NCBI RefSeq assembly: GCF_000058485.1
Contig: NC_008278.1
Coordinates: forward strand, 862,962-926,961
DNA: 64,000 nucleotides
Direction: 5' to 3'
Source: Frankia alni ACN14a
GTDB lineage: Bacteria; Actinomycetota; Actinomycetes; Frankiales; Frankiaceae
A program made the translations under genes and the position numbers. The notes under the pieces were generated by a model. That model was not told where the DNA came from. It saw only the letters and a program-made list of their open reading frames with translations, and did not search any database. Of the stretch, positions 1 through 9,093 are shown in pieces (within the stretch, counting starts at the first letter, position 1; every line of letters begins with the position of its first letter).

Positions 1-754
1 GCGCGCACGCAGCCGCCTGGAACACGACGATGATGGCGTCCGGGTTGCCGGCGGCGGCCTGGGTGAGTGCCGGCGCGAAGTCCGCCGCGTCCGATTTCTC
101 AGCGATCAGCCGGACGTCGGTGACACCTTTCTTGCGCAGGATGTTCTGGGATCCCTTGATGGCGGCGGTGAGCAGCCCGGGGAGATCGACATACAACGCG
201 TGTGCGCTGCGGATGTGTCGGGTCGCGGTGAGGTAGTCGGTGATGCCGAGCAGCTCGGCCACGCTGCCACCGGAAAGCGCGAACGCGTTCTTGGAGTCGA
301 GTTCCCCGCTGAGCTGCGGAGAGCCGGTGACATAGGGGATGCGGGCCGCCTCGTATATCGGCATGGCGGCCTGCGTACCGAAATCGATGCCGCCGACCAC
401 CGCGATCGGCTTTTCGGCGACCAGTCGGTTGGCGCAGTTCTGGGAGGATTCTGGGGAACCGTCGGTCACACAGGTCGCCAGCCGCAGGGGTCGCCCGCCG
501 ACGCCGCCGAGCGCGGCATTCGCATGGTCCACGGCAGCCTGCGCCGCGCGCCGGGTCTCCGGGTATGACCCGAGAGTGCTGTTCTCGACGGTGACGAAGC
601 CCAGGGTCACCGGTGGCCCGCTCAGGGGGGTCGACGAGGCGCCGGCTGCTGCGCCACCCGACGAGCCACCGCGTTGGCTCGTGCATCCGGCGCCGGCGAC
701 GGCGACGGTCAGGGCGACGGAGAACGCGAACAGGACGCGGGAAGCTTGTCTCAC
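1..754 (-). CDS. ABC transporter substrate-binding lipoprotein, LivJ-type (partial)
   Basis: Extracellular solute-binding protein of the branched-chain amino-acid/amide family (periplasmic-binding fold type I). It reads leftward and runs off the window edge, so only about the first 251 residues are seen. The GTG at 754 opens a lipoprotein signal peptide: MRQ, a hydrophobic stretch, then a lipobox ending AGAGC near residue 24, followed by a Gly/Ser-rich spacer. The mature part begins VTLGFVTVENS and contains AVVGGIDFGTQAAMPIY and PYVTGSPQLSG, typical of this fold. It diverges from the fused permease across about 150 bp, which suggests a shared promoter region for one importer. The actual ligand cannot be read from the sequence; amino acids, urea and amides are all possible. 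Confidence 0.85.
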   Translation of the reverse strand, partial: MRQASRVLFAFSVALTVAVAGAGCTSQRGGSSGGAAAGASSTPLSGPPVTLGFVTVENSTLGSYPETRRAAQAAVDHANAALGGVGGRPLRLATCVTDGSPESSQNCANRLVAEKPIAVVGGIDFGTQAAMPIYEAARIPYVTGSPQLSGELDSKNAFALSGGSVAELLGITDYLTATRHIRSAHALYVDLPGLLTAAIKGSQNILRKKGVTDVRLIAEKSDAADFAPALTQAAAGNPDAIIVVFQAAACA

Positions 755-901
755 GGGCGCTCAAGCTACACTCCATCTCACCCGGTTCCTGGGTGAGACC
801 GCCGGCCGGCGGGACGGGAGTGATTCGGTGACCGCGCGCCCACACTTCCGAGCCACCGCCCGGCCGTCGGCTTCGATGCTGGACATGTGCTCGGGAGCCC
901 C

Positions 902-3058
902 GTGACCACCTATGTAGCCGCAATGCTGCTGGGCCTTGGCCCGGGCGCGGTGTACGCGGCGCTCGGACTCGGCCTGGTGCTCACCTACCGAGCGTCCGGT
1001 GTCGTCAACATCGCGCACGGTGCCTTCGCCATGTACGCCACCTATCAGTATGCCGAGCTGCGCGAGGTCGGTGATCTCGTCCTGCCCGTCGTCGGCCTGC
1101 CACCGCGAATTCACCTTACCGACACCCCCACGTTCGGGTTGGCATTGTCGGTATCCCTCGCGATGGCCGCCCTGCTGGCATTGGCGTCCTATCTGCTGGT
1201 CTTCCGGCCGTTGCGGCGCGCCCAGCCGATGATGACCGTCGTCGCGGCCGTCGGCCTCACCATCGCGTTGCAGGCCGTCGCCGTCGTCCAGTTCGGTTCG
1301 GACAACCGCTTCCTCGCCCCCGTACTGGCCCAGTCGCCGCTGCACCTGCTGGGCGTCACCGTGCCGAGTGACCGGCTGCTGCTGGCGGGCCTCGTCGTCG
1401 TGGCCGCGGCCGGCCTGTGGGCGATGTCGCGCTGGACCATGTTCGGCCTCGCGACCCGGGCCGTGGCGGACGATGCGGAGACCACCGCGCTGCTCGGCCG
1501 CCGGCCGGGCTGGATCGCCGCAACGAACTGGATGCTGGCGGCGGTGCTCGCCGCCCTGGCGGGCATCCTGGTCGCCCCGATCAGCGCGTTGAACCCGACG
1601 AGCTACTCGCTGTTCGTCGTGCCCGCGATCGCCGCGGCCCTGCTCGGCGGGCTGTCCTCGTTCGGCCTGACCGTCGCCGGTGCGCTCGGCCTCGGCGTCG
1701 CGCAGGGGTTCCTGCTTCCGTTGCAGCAGGACGTGGGCTGGCTCAACCAGCCGGGGCTGCGGGCGCTGCTGCCGATGATCCTCGTGCTCGCCGTGGCGGG
1801 TCGGCGCGGGACGCTGATCCCCGGCCGCGCGGCCGCGGCGGTCGTGTCGGTGCCGCTGCCCGTGGTCGAGCCCGCGCGGCGTCCGCTGGGCGGGCTGCTG
1901 CTCGGCGTGCCCGTCGGGGTCGTCGCGCTGCTTCTGCTCACCGGCTCGTGGCGGCTCGGGCTCGAGCGCAGCCTCGCCGGCGCCGTGGTGTGCCTGTCCT
2001 TCGTGGTGCTGACCGGCTACGTCGGCCAGCTCTCGCTGGCGCAGATGTCGCTGGCCGGCGTCGCCGGCTTCCTGCTGGCCCGGCTGGAGGGTGAGCTCGG
2101 CGTGCCCTTCCCGATCGCTCCCCTGATCGCCACGTTCGCGGCCGCGGTCGCCGGACTGTTCCTCGGGGTGGTGTCGCGCCGGCTGCGCGGCGTGGACCTG
2201 GCCCTGATCACGCTCGTCGCCGGGGTCGCGATCCAGGAGGCGGTATTCGGCAACCCGCTGGTCACGGGCGGGCTCGCCGGCTCGTCCGTGCCCAATCCGA
2301 AGATCTTCGGTCTTGACCTCGGGCTGTCCGGGGCCGGCTTCCCCCGGGTCCAGTTCGGCCTGCTGGCGCTGTCCGTGCTCGCCGCCGGCGGCTACGGCGT
2401 CGCCCGCCTGCGCACCGCCGATCTCGGGCGGCGGATGCTCGCGGTGCGGGCCAACGAGCGCTCGGCGGCCGCGGCCGGGATCGACGTGCGCCGGACGAAG
2501 GTGCTGGCGTTCACGTTGTCCGCGGCGCTCGCCGGTCTCGGTGGCTGCCTCATCGGGTACGGCCAGGGCCGGTTGTCCTTCGACTCGTTCGGGGTCACCG
2601 CCTCGCTGTTCTTCCTCGCCATCGCGGCCGTCGGAGGGGTGACCAGCGTCGGCGGGGCCCTGGTCGGCGGCCTGCTCGCCCCGGGCGGGCTGGCCTTCAC
2701 GGCGCTGGACCGCGTCGCCGGCCTCGGCGAGTACCAGCAGTTGCTGTGCGGTCTGGCGGTGGTGGTGCTGGCCGTCCTGCGGCCGGCCGGGCTCGTCTAC
2801 CGGCCCGGCCGCGCCGGCCGCCCGGCGCGGCCGGGCCAGCCCCGACGCAGCACCGGCCGGACCGGCGGGAGCCTTCGGAGACCGCGCAGGCTGGCGCCCG
2901 GCGGGGGTCGGCGGCCCGGCGGGGACGGGGGGCCTGGTGGGGACGGGGGGCCTGGTGGGGACGAGGCCGAGGGCGTCGACGGCAGGCCGCCGCGTCCCGC
3001 GGAGGGGAACCGGCCGGGCCTGACCGCGTTCCCGGTCAACCCCGGCGGTGTGCCGTGA
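902..3058 (+). CDS. Branched-chain amino-acid ABC permease, LivH-LivM fusion
   Basis: A single polypeptide of about 718 residues carries both membrane subunits of a Liv-type importer. The N-terminal half is LivH-like (YRASGVVNIAHGAFAMYATY and a GLATRAVADDAETTALLG loop). The C-terminal half is LivM-like (LTGYVGQLSLAQMSLAGVAGF and a second cytoplasmic loop, MLAVRANERSAAAAGID). The GTG at 902 is preferred over an in-frame GTG at 887 because GGGAG lies just before it and the protein then starts at the usual LivH position. The last about 80 residues are a low-complexity Gly/Pro/Asp tail with a repeated GGDGGP unit. The stop overlaps the next start as GTGA, so the ATPase fusion is translationally coupled. 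Confidence 0.9.
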   Translation: MTTYVAAMLLGLGPGAVYAALGLGLVLTYRASGVVNIAHGAFAMYATYQYAELREVGDLVLPVVGLPPRIHLTDTPTFGLALSVSLAMAALLALASYLLVFRPLRRAQPMMTVVAAVGLTIALQAVAVVQFGSDNRFLAPVLAQSPLHLLGVTVPSDRLLLAGLVVVAAAGLWAMSRWTMFGLATRAVADDAETTALLGRRPGWIAATNWMLAAVLAALAGILVAPISALNPTSYSLFVVPAIAAALLGGLSSFGLTVAGALGLGVAQGFLLPLQQDVGWLNQPGLRALLPMILVLAVAGRRGTLIPGRAAAAVVSVPLPVVEPARRPLGGLLLGVPVGVVALLLLTGSWRLGLERSLAGAVVCLSFVVLTGYVGQLSLAQMSLAGVAGFLLARLEGELGVPFPIAPLIATFAAAVAGLFLGVVSRRLRGVDLALITLVAGVAIQEAVFGNPLVTGGLAGSSVPNPKIFGLDLGLSGAGFPRVQFGLLALSVLAAGGYGVARLRTADLGRRMLAVRANERSAAAAGIDVRRTKVLAFTLSAALAGLGGCLIGYGQGRLSFDSFGVTASLFFLAIAAVGGVTSVGGALVGGLLAPGGLAFTALDRVAGLGEYQQLLCGLAVVVLAVLRPAGLVYRPGRAGRPARPGQPRRSTGRTGGSLRRPRRLAPGGGRRPGGDGGPGGDGGPGGDEAEGVDGRPPRPAEGNRPGLTAFPVNPGGVP

Positions 3059-4725
3059 CCGCAAGGCTGTCCGTCGACATGCTCGCCGCCGGGCAGGGCG
3101 GCACCCGGATCGTCGAGGACGTCTCCTTCGGCCTTGCGGCGGGCAGCGTCACCGGCCTCATCGGGCCGAACGGGGCCGGCAAGACGACGCTGATCGACGC
3201 GCTCACCGGCTTCGCGACGATCTTCGCCGGCAGCGTGAACCTGGACGGCACCGCGCTGACCGGCCTGCCGGCGCACGAGCGGCAGCGGCTCGGGCTCGCC
3301 CGTACCTTCCAGGCCCTGGAGCTGTTCGACAGCCTGGCGGTGGCGGAGAACATCGCCGTGGTGGCGCGTCCGACGTCCGGGTCGATGGATGCCGATCGGC
3401 TGGGACTCGCGGCGATCGCCGACCGTCTGCCCGCGACGCTCAGCCATGACGAGCGAGCCGCGGTGGCCCTCGGCCGCGCAATGGCGGCCACGCCGAAGGT
3501 CCTGCTGCTCGACGAGCCGGCCGCGGGGCTCGATCCCGGGGACCGGCGCGAGCTCGCCGCGCGCATCCGGCGCATCGCCGGCCACGGCGTGGCCGTCCTG
3601 CTCGTCGATCACGATGTCCAGCTCGTCTTCGACGTCTGCGACCAGGTTCTCGTCCTGGACGGCGGTCGGATCGTCGCCCGCGGGCTCCCCGCACAGGTCC
3701 GGGCGGATCCGGCCGTTCGCGCGGCCTACCTGGGCGGCTCCGACGGCCCCGAGCCTGCCGCGCCGGTCGAGCCTGCCGCGTCGTCCGAGCCTGCCGCGTC
3801 GTCCGAGCCTGCCGCGTCGTCCGAGCCTGCCGCGTCGTCCGAGCCTGCCGCGTCGTCCGAGCCTGCCGCGCCGATCGAGCCTGCCGCGCCGCCCGAGCCG
3901 ACCGCCTTGGCCGCGCCGGGCGCGGTGACCTCCCCGGCCACCTCCTGGATGCCCGCAGGGCCGCCGGGGGCGGCCACGGCGCCGGCGGCAGGCCCCGAAC
4001 TGCTCGTGTTCGAGCGGGTGAGCAGCGGCTACAACGAGGGACCGGTGCTGCGGGAGGTGTCGCTGGTCGTCCGGGCTGGCGAGATCGTGGCGCTGCTGGG
4101 GGCGAACGGCGCCGGCAAGACGACCCTGATCCGCACGGCCGCCGGCCTGGTGCCGGCGAGTGCGGGCCGGGTCGGGATGTTCGGCGAGTGGTTCCGGCGT
4201 CCCGCGCCGAGCACGCTGGCCCGGCGGGGGCTGGCCGTCGTTCCGCAGGGGCGGGGGGCGCTGGGCCGGCTGACCGTCCGGGAGAACCTGCGCCTGGCGG
4301 CCGGCCGCAGCCACCGCGGCGAGATCGAGCGGGTCCTGGGCTGGTTCCCGGCGCTCGGCGGCCTGCTCGACCGGCCGGCCGGGGAGCTTTCCGGCGGCGA
4401 GCGCCAGCGGCTCGCACTGGCCGTCGCCCTCGTGCGCCGGCCGCGGTTGCTGCTGGTGGACGAGCTGTCGTTCGGCCTGGCGCCCGGCGTCGCGCCGCGG
4501 CTGCTCGAGCTGCTGCGCGAGATCGCGGCCGAGACGTCGACCGGTGTGCTGCTCGTCGAGCAGTTCGCCGCTCTCGCGCTGCGGGTGGCCGACCGCGGCT
4601 ACGTGCTCGACCGCGGTCGGGTCGCGCTTGCCGCGCCCGCCGCGCAGCTCGCCGCCCGCCCCGACCTCATCGAGGCGAGCTATCTCGGCGAGGCACCGGC
4701 CGCGCCCTGCGAGTCGCCCTCGTAG
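3055..4725 (+). CDS. Branched-chain amino-acid ABC ATPase, LivG-LivF fusion
   Basis: Two ABC ATPase domains lie in one chain of about 556 residues. Domain 1 is LivG-like, with Walker A GPNGAGKTT at Lys43, a degenerate signature (LSHDERAAVALGRAMA instead of LSGGQ) and Walker B LLLDEPAAGLDP. Domain 2 is LivF-like, with Walker A GANGAGKTT at Lys355, an intact LSGGERQRLALA signature and LLLVDELSFGLAP. A Pro/Ala/Ser/Glu linker made of tandem hexapeptides separates them. The GTG at 3055 overlaps the permease stop. With the fused permease and the divergent binding protein this forms a complete importer made of three polypeptides instead of five. The weak signature in domain 1 suggests that the two nucleotide sites are not equivalent, which is inference. 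Confidence 0.9.
   Translation: MTARLSVDMLAAGQGGTRIVEDVSFGLAAGSVTGLIGPNGAGKTTLIDALTGFATIFAGSVNLDGTALTGLPAHERQRLGLARTFQALELFDSLAVAENIAVVARPTSGSMDADRLGLAAIADRLPATLSHDERAAVALGRAMAATPKVLLLDEPAAGLDPGDRRELAARIRRIAGHGVAVLLVDHDVQLVFDVCDQVLVLDGGRIVARGLPAQVRADPAVRAAYLGGSDGPEPAAPVEPAASSEPAASSEPAASSEPAASSEPAASSEPAAPIEPAAPPEPTALAAPGAVTSPATSWMPAGPPGAATAPAAGPELLVFERVSSGYNEGPVLREVSLVVRAGEIVALLGANGAGKTTLIRTAAGLVPASAGRVGMFGEWFRRPAPSTLARRGLAVVPQGRGALGRLTVRENLRLAAGRSHRGEIERVLGWFPALGGLLDRPAGELSGGERQRLALAVALVRRPRLLLVDELSFGLAPGVAPRLLELLREIAAETSTGVLLVEQFAALALRVADRGYVLDRGRVALAAPAAQLAARPDLIEASYLGEAPAAPCESPS
3751..3894 (+). repeat. 18-nt coding tandem repeat in the LivG-LivF linker
   Basis: Eight in-frame 18-nt units encode the hexapeptides EPAAPV, EPAASS (five times), EPAAPI and EPAAPP, which form the interdomain linker. 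The central five are almost identical at DNA level, so slippage could change linker length without breaking the frame. Confidence 0.9.
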
Positions 4726-5364
4726 GACGTGTCCTTACCGGTGCTCAGGGGCTGGTGTGTGGGCGCCGCGTGGTGGCCGGTTTCTGTCGTGGTTGCGTCG
4801 GCACGTGCAGGACGGCTGCCCCCTGACGGCCTGCGCCTGCCGCCGGCCATGACCGGTCGGCCGCAGTCGTCCTACCATGCCTGGGCCGCGGCCGTCAGCG
4901 ACAACCGTATCAGAATCAGTACCCTGATCAATCCGTCATACCTGCCCAGTTCGTGGACGGCCTAACGTTCATCCAGAGTGACGACGGCCATATGAAATAT
5001 CTGGGTGCCGGCCTCGGCGGCCTCGTAACGACATGGGAACCGCGGGCAGTAGACGCGTCCGTCCCGGTCGGCACGAGGAAGGTGCTCGGAACGAATATCT
5101 GACGAAAAGCAAAGGATTCTCGCCGGGGTGCCCGGCTGGTTCCTCCCTTCTTTCTGCATGGCAGCGATCGCCGAGATCATCCGGGGCCGCCGGAAACGTG
5201 CGCGGACTCCCGCCGGGGTGCGCTGTCGTCGACCTCATCACCTGCGTCGAGCCACATCACCTGCGTCGAGCCACATCACCTGCGTCGAGCCACATCGTCC
5301 ATGTCGACCTCGCCAACTGGTCGACAAGGGTTCGACACCGGCGTCCCTAGCGAAGGTCAGATCG
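4726..5364. other. Intergenic region with a 19-nt triple repeat
   Basis: About 640 bases without a convincing gene. Positions 5237-5293 hold three exact tandem copies of atcacctgcgtcgagccac. AAGG about 10 bases before 5365 serves as ribosome binding site for the glycosyltransferase. No clear terminator or promoter was identified. Confidence 0.7.
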
Positions 5365-7560
5365 ATGGCTGTCAATTTTGCCAACCTGTTCACAAGAAAG
5401 TCCACCCCGGCTGACGACAGATCCTCGGAGGCGCGTCACCCGCCGTTCGCGGAGCAAACCCGGAGGCGAACGTCGGGCGCCGCCGAAGAAAGCCGGGACG
5501 GCGCGTACGGACCAGATCAGGCGGTCCGCCCGCCCGGCTTCCGCCGGGATCGCGTGGACCCCGATGACGCGGCGGTCGAGACGCTGCGGGAGGGCCGCCG
5601 CCGGCTGCGGCCGCTCGGTGGCGACTGCATCGTGGGTCTGTTCTACCTGCCCGAACTCGACCCGCCCGACGGCGACCCGCCCGACGGCGACCCGCCCGAC
5701 GGCGAGCTGCCGGACAGCGACAGGACGAGCGGCGACCGGGCGCGCAGTGACGTCCCGCGGGCGGCGCCGACCTCGGCCGGGCAGCGGGCGCTGCTCGACC
5801 AGGTCATCGCCCTGGTGGGCGCCCGCCACCGGCGGCGCGGCGCGACGGTCGGCCGAGGCGGCCCCGGCGAGGTGATCGTGGTCCGGCCCGCCCGGGCGGG
5901 CCGGTCGGCCGAGGGGGCGCTGGACCAGATCGTGCGGACGATCGCCGGCCACGAGTTCGCCGTCGAAGGCCGGCGGCTGCGCGTCACCCCGGCCCCGGGC
6001 TACGTCCAGGTCGACGAGGCCGCGGACGACGTGATGGTGATCCGCCGGGCCCGGCTGGCGGCCCAGCACGCCGCCCGGCAGCTCGACCTGGTCCCCGTCG
6101 GCTACCACCCGGCGATGGAGGCACGGGCAGGGCGGTTGCGACGCCCGCTGCGGGATCGGCTTCGGCCCGGCGAGGGCCTGCAGATCCTCCTGTCGACCGC
6201 GCTGTGCGTCGGCGTGCCGTTCCTCGTCTACAGTGCGCTGTTCGCCCACGGCATCGACCCCACCGCGGTGGTCTTCGGCTTTCTCGTCGTCGCCCTGGTC
6301 GGCACCGCCCTGACGATCTACCTGGAGCAGTTGGCCGCGCTCGAGGCCGAGCGGTGCCCGGCCGCGCCGGCTGCGCCCTTCCCGCCGGCCAGCGCCGTCA
6401 TCGCCGCCTACCTGCCCAACGAGTCGGCCACGATCGTCGACACCGTCCGAGCGTTCCTCCGGCTCGACTACCCGGGGCCCCTGCGGGTGATCCTCGCCTA
6501 CAACACCCCTCGGCGGCTGCCGGTCGAGGACGTCCTGCACCGCATCGCCGCCGCCGATCCCCGCCTCCTGCTCGTGCACGTCGCCGACAGCACATCCAAG
6601 GCGCAGAACGTCAACGCGGCCGTTCCCCTGGTCACCGGCGAGTTTGTCGGGATCTTCGACGCCGACCACCATCCCGCGCCGGACTCGTTCGAGCGGGCCT
6701 GGCGCTGGCTGTCGAACGGCGCCGCCGTCGTCCAGGGCCACTGCGTCATCCGCAACGGCTCGGACTCCCGGGTCAGCCGCACCGTCGCCGTCGAATTCGA
6801 GTCGATCTACGCGGTCAGCCATCCCGGCCGGGCGCGCATGCACGGCTTCGGCATCTTCGGCGGTTCCAACGGATACTGGCGTACCGACCTGCTGCACCAG
6901 ATCCGCATGCGTGGCTCGATGCTCACCGAGGACATCGACGCCAGTCTGCGCACGGTCCTGCGCGGTGGGCGAATCGTCTCGGACCCGGAGCTGGTCTCCT
7001 ACGAGCTTGCCCCGACGACGGTACCGGCGCTGTGGCGCCAGCGAATGCGCTGGGCGCAGGGCTGGTATCAGGCGTCGCGGCGGCATCTGCACCGGGCACT
7101 CGGTTCGGGCGACCTCAACGCCCGCCAGAAAGTCGGCCTGTTCTGGCTGCTCGGCTGGCGGGAGATCTACCCCTGGCTGTCGCTGCAGATCTATCCGCTC
7201 ATCGTCTTCAGCCTCCTGCACCCGAAGGCCGGGCAGGGCTTCCGGCTGAATATTTCCCTGTATGTCGTGGCCGCCTTCTTCTCCACCCTGGTAGGCCCGA
7301 TCCAGGCGGTGTTCGCGTTCGCCCTCGCCGATCCGTCGATCCGGCGCCATCCGGGCTGGTTCGTCAGGTTCGCCATGGCGAACATCGTGTACAGCGAGTT
7401 CAAGAACGTGATCGCCCGGCTCGCCCCGATCAAGGAGTTGCTGCGAGATCGGGAATGGCATGTCACACCCCGTACCGAAGCGGCGCCGCACGGGGCCGGC
7501 GAGGGCGCCGGGTTCCCGTACGCCGACGAGGCCGAGCGGTACGCGCAGGCCCCGTCGTGA
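5365..7560 (+). CDS. Membrane glycosyltransferase family 2 (processive, cellulose/hyaluronan synthase-like)
   Basis: About 731 residues. A Pro/Asp-rich N-terminal cytoplasmic region with repeated DGDPP precedes two membrane helices near residues 275-320, a GT-A catalytic domain, and several C-terminal helices. Catalytic motifs are present: DAD at 432-434 (nucleotide-sugar and metal binding), TED ending at Asp523 (catalytic base) and QRMRW at 559-563, the signature of processive synthases. It probably polymerises and extrudes a surface polysaccharide from a UDP-sugar; the sugar is not predictable. The ATG at 5365 follows an AAGG site; the frame is open further upstream but only through the repeat-rich intergenic DNA. 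The stop overlaps the acyltransferase start as GTGA, which places it first in a polysaccharide operon. Confidence 0.88.
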   Translation: MAVNFANLFTRKSTPADDRSSEARHPPFAEQTRRRTSGAAEESRDGAYGPDQAVRPPGFRRDRVDPDDAAVETLREGRRRLRPLGGDCIVGLFYLPELDPPDGDPPDGDPPDGELPDSDRTSGDRARSDVPRAAPTSAGQRALLDQVIALVGARHRRRGATVGRGGPGEVIVVRPARAGRSAEGALDQIVRTIAGHEFAVEGRRLRVTPAPGYVQVDEAADDVMVIRRARLAAQHAARQLDLVPVGYHPAMEARAGRLRRPLRDRLRPGEGLQILLSTALCVGVPFLVYSALFAHGIDPTAVVFGFLVVALVGTALTIYLEQLAALEAERCPAAPAAPFPPASAVIAAYLPNESATIVDTVRAFLRLDYPGPLRVILAYNTPRRLPVEDVLHRIAAADPRLLLVHVADSTSKAQNVNAAVPLVTGEFVGIFDADHHPAPDSFERAWRWLSNGAAVVQGHCVIRNGSDSRVSRTVAVEFESIYAVSHPGRARMHGFGIFGGSNGYWRTDLLHQIRMRGSMLTEDIDASLRTVLRGGRIVSDPELVSYELAPTTVPALWRQRMRWAQGWYQASRRHLHRALGSGDLNARQKVGLFWLLGWREIYPWLSLQIYPLIVFSLLHPKAGQGFRLNISLYVVAAFFSTLVGPIQAVFAFALADPSIRRHPGWFVRFAMANIVYSEFKNVIARLAPIKELLRDREWHVTPRTEAAPHGAGEGAGFPYADEAERYAQAPS

Positions 7561-9092
7561 CCGCCTCGTGGCCGCCGCCACCCCCACCGCCGCCACCGCC
7601 GGGGCCGGGGCCGGCTGCCCGCGGCGAGACGGAGCGGGCCACGGTGGCGACGGCGCACGGCGATCGGATCCCGCCGCGACCGCGCACGCCGCCTCCCTCG
7701 GAACGCCCGTCCACGCCGGACGCGGCGCACGGCGATCGGATCCCGCCGCGACCGCGCACGCCGCCTCCCTCGGAACGCCCGTCCACGCCGGACGCGGAGG
7801 TCACCGGCGGGGACGGCGCGGCGCCGAGCACGCGGGTCGCCGCCGGAGACGGCGCGCAGCCGGGCAACGCCGCGGCGGAGCTGGCGGACCTGGGCGGCTT
7901 CCGTGGAGTCGCCGCCGTGTCCGTGATCGTCTTTCACGCGTACCAGTTCTGCCGGGGAGGCGGCCGGACCCCGTACCAGGGCACGTTCTTCGGCCACGTC
8001 CTGGGCGCCTTCGACGGGATGATCAGCTGGTTCTTCCTGGTCTCCGGCTTCCTGCTGTTCCTGCCGATGGCCACCCGCGTCCGGGACGGGCGCACCCAGC
8101 GCTCCGCCCGGCAGACGCTGCTGCGCCGGGGCCTGCGGATCCTGCCCCTCTACTACACGGCGCTGATCGTCGTGTGGGCCGCGCGGAACCCGGGTCTGCC
8201 GGGCGACTGGCTCGACCTGCTCGAACATCTCACCTTCACCCAGGTGTTCGACAGCAGGCGGGTGTTCTACACGATCGGCCCGGCCTGGTCGCTCGCCGTG
8301 GAGGTCTTCTTCTACCTCTACCTGGCCCTGGTCGCCGCCTGGCTGCGCCGCCGGCGGACCCACCGGGTGCCGCTCGAACACCGCTGGCGCCTGCTCCGCC
8401 GGCCGGCGTACGTGCTGATCGCGGTGTCCGCGGTCTGGCTCGGCTACGCGGCCTGGATCGTGCACGCGCAGCACGATCAGTGGGCGTACTGGTTCTGCCC
8501 GCAGAACTATGCCGACAACTTCGGGTTCGGGATGCTCACGGCGATCGCCTACGTCCGGTGGGGCCGGGAGCGGCCGCTGCCGGCGGACCTGGCGTGCGCC
8601 CTGCGGTTCGCCGCCGGCGGGATCATCATCGTGGCGGCGTTGGTGCGGGGGAACGACGCGGCGTCGTCGGCGGCGTTCTCGACGCTGAACTCGGTCGGCT
8701 TCGCCCTCCTGTTCGCCGCGTCGGTGCTGGCGCCGCGCGAGTCGCGGTGGCGCCGGTTCTTCGCCACCCCGGTCTTCGTCTGGCTGGGCATGATCAGTTA
8801 CAGCGTGTACCTGTGGCACGAGCCGATCCTGTTGCTCGTGCTCGACCGGTACGGCCTGGTCAGCCACGCGCCGTCCGCGTTTCCCTGGGTGGCGGCGGTC
8901 CTGGTGGCGGCGGGCGTCCTCGGCGGCTGGCTGAGCTACATCGTCCTCGAACAGCCGGGACGGCGACTGGCCATCCTGGTGAGCAGGCTGCGCTGGGGCC
9001 CGCCGAGCGGCAGGTCCGGCCCGCCGAGCGGCAGGTCCGGCGCGGCGGTCGGTGGGGCAGGCGGCGCGAGACCCGTCCAGCCCGTCTCCTGA
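7557..9092 (+). CDS. Acyltransferase family 3 (OafA-like) membrane protein
   Basis: About 511 residues. A disordered Pro-rich N-terminus of about 110 residues precedes the acyltransferase 3 domain, which opens with LADLGGFRGVAAVSVIVFHA, including the conserved His of the family. Roughly ten membrane helices follow (for example SWFFLVSGFLLFLPM, GPAWSLAVEVFFYLYLAL, ISYSVYLWHEPILLLVL). The family transfers acetyl or succinyl groups to extracytoplasmic polysaccharides. Position in the operon between a synthase and a glycosidase suggests that it modifies the polymer made by the upstream enzyme. The GTG at 7557 overlaps the previous stop. Confidence 0.88.
   Translation: MTASWPPPPPPPPPPGPGPAARGETERATVATAHGDRIPPRPRTPPPSERPSTPDAAHGDRIPPRPRTPPPSERPSTPDAEVTGGDGAAPSTRVAAGDGAQPGNAAAELADLGGFRGVAAVSVIVFHAYQFCRGGGRTPYQGTFFGHVLGAFDGMISWFFLVSGFLLFLPMATRVRDGRTQRSARQTLLRRGLRILPLYYTALIVVWAARNPGLPGDWLDLLEHLTFTQVFDSRRVFYTIGPAWSLAVEVFFYLYLALVAAWLRRRRTHRVPLEHRWRLLRRPAYVLIAVSAVWLGYAAWIVHAQHDQWAYWFCPQNYADNFGFGMLTAIAYVRWGRERPLPADLACALRFAAGGIIIVAALVRGNDAASSAAFSTLNSVGFALLFAASVLAPRESRWRRFFATPVFVWLGMISYSVYLWHEPILLLVLDRYGLVSHAPSAFPWVAAVLVAAGVLGGWLSYIVLEQPGRRLAILVSRLRWGPPSGRSGPPSGRSGAAVGGAGGARPVQPVS
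7651..7797 (+). repeat. 72-nt exact coding duplication
   Basis: Two exact copies with a 72-base period encode the same 24-residue Pro/Arg-rich segment (containing HGDRIPPRPRTPPP) twice in the N-terminus of the acyltransferase. The perfect DNA identity indicates a recent in-frame duplication in a disordered region. Confidence 0.95.
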
Positions 9093-9093
9093 C

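Noticed and set aside
761-3064. Long open frame opposite the LivH-LivM gene
   Set aside because: Antisense frame in high-GC DNA; product is Arg/Gln/Pro-rich with no fold, while the plus strand encodes a clear permease.
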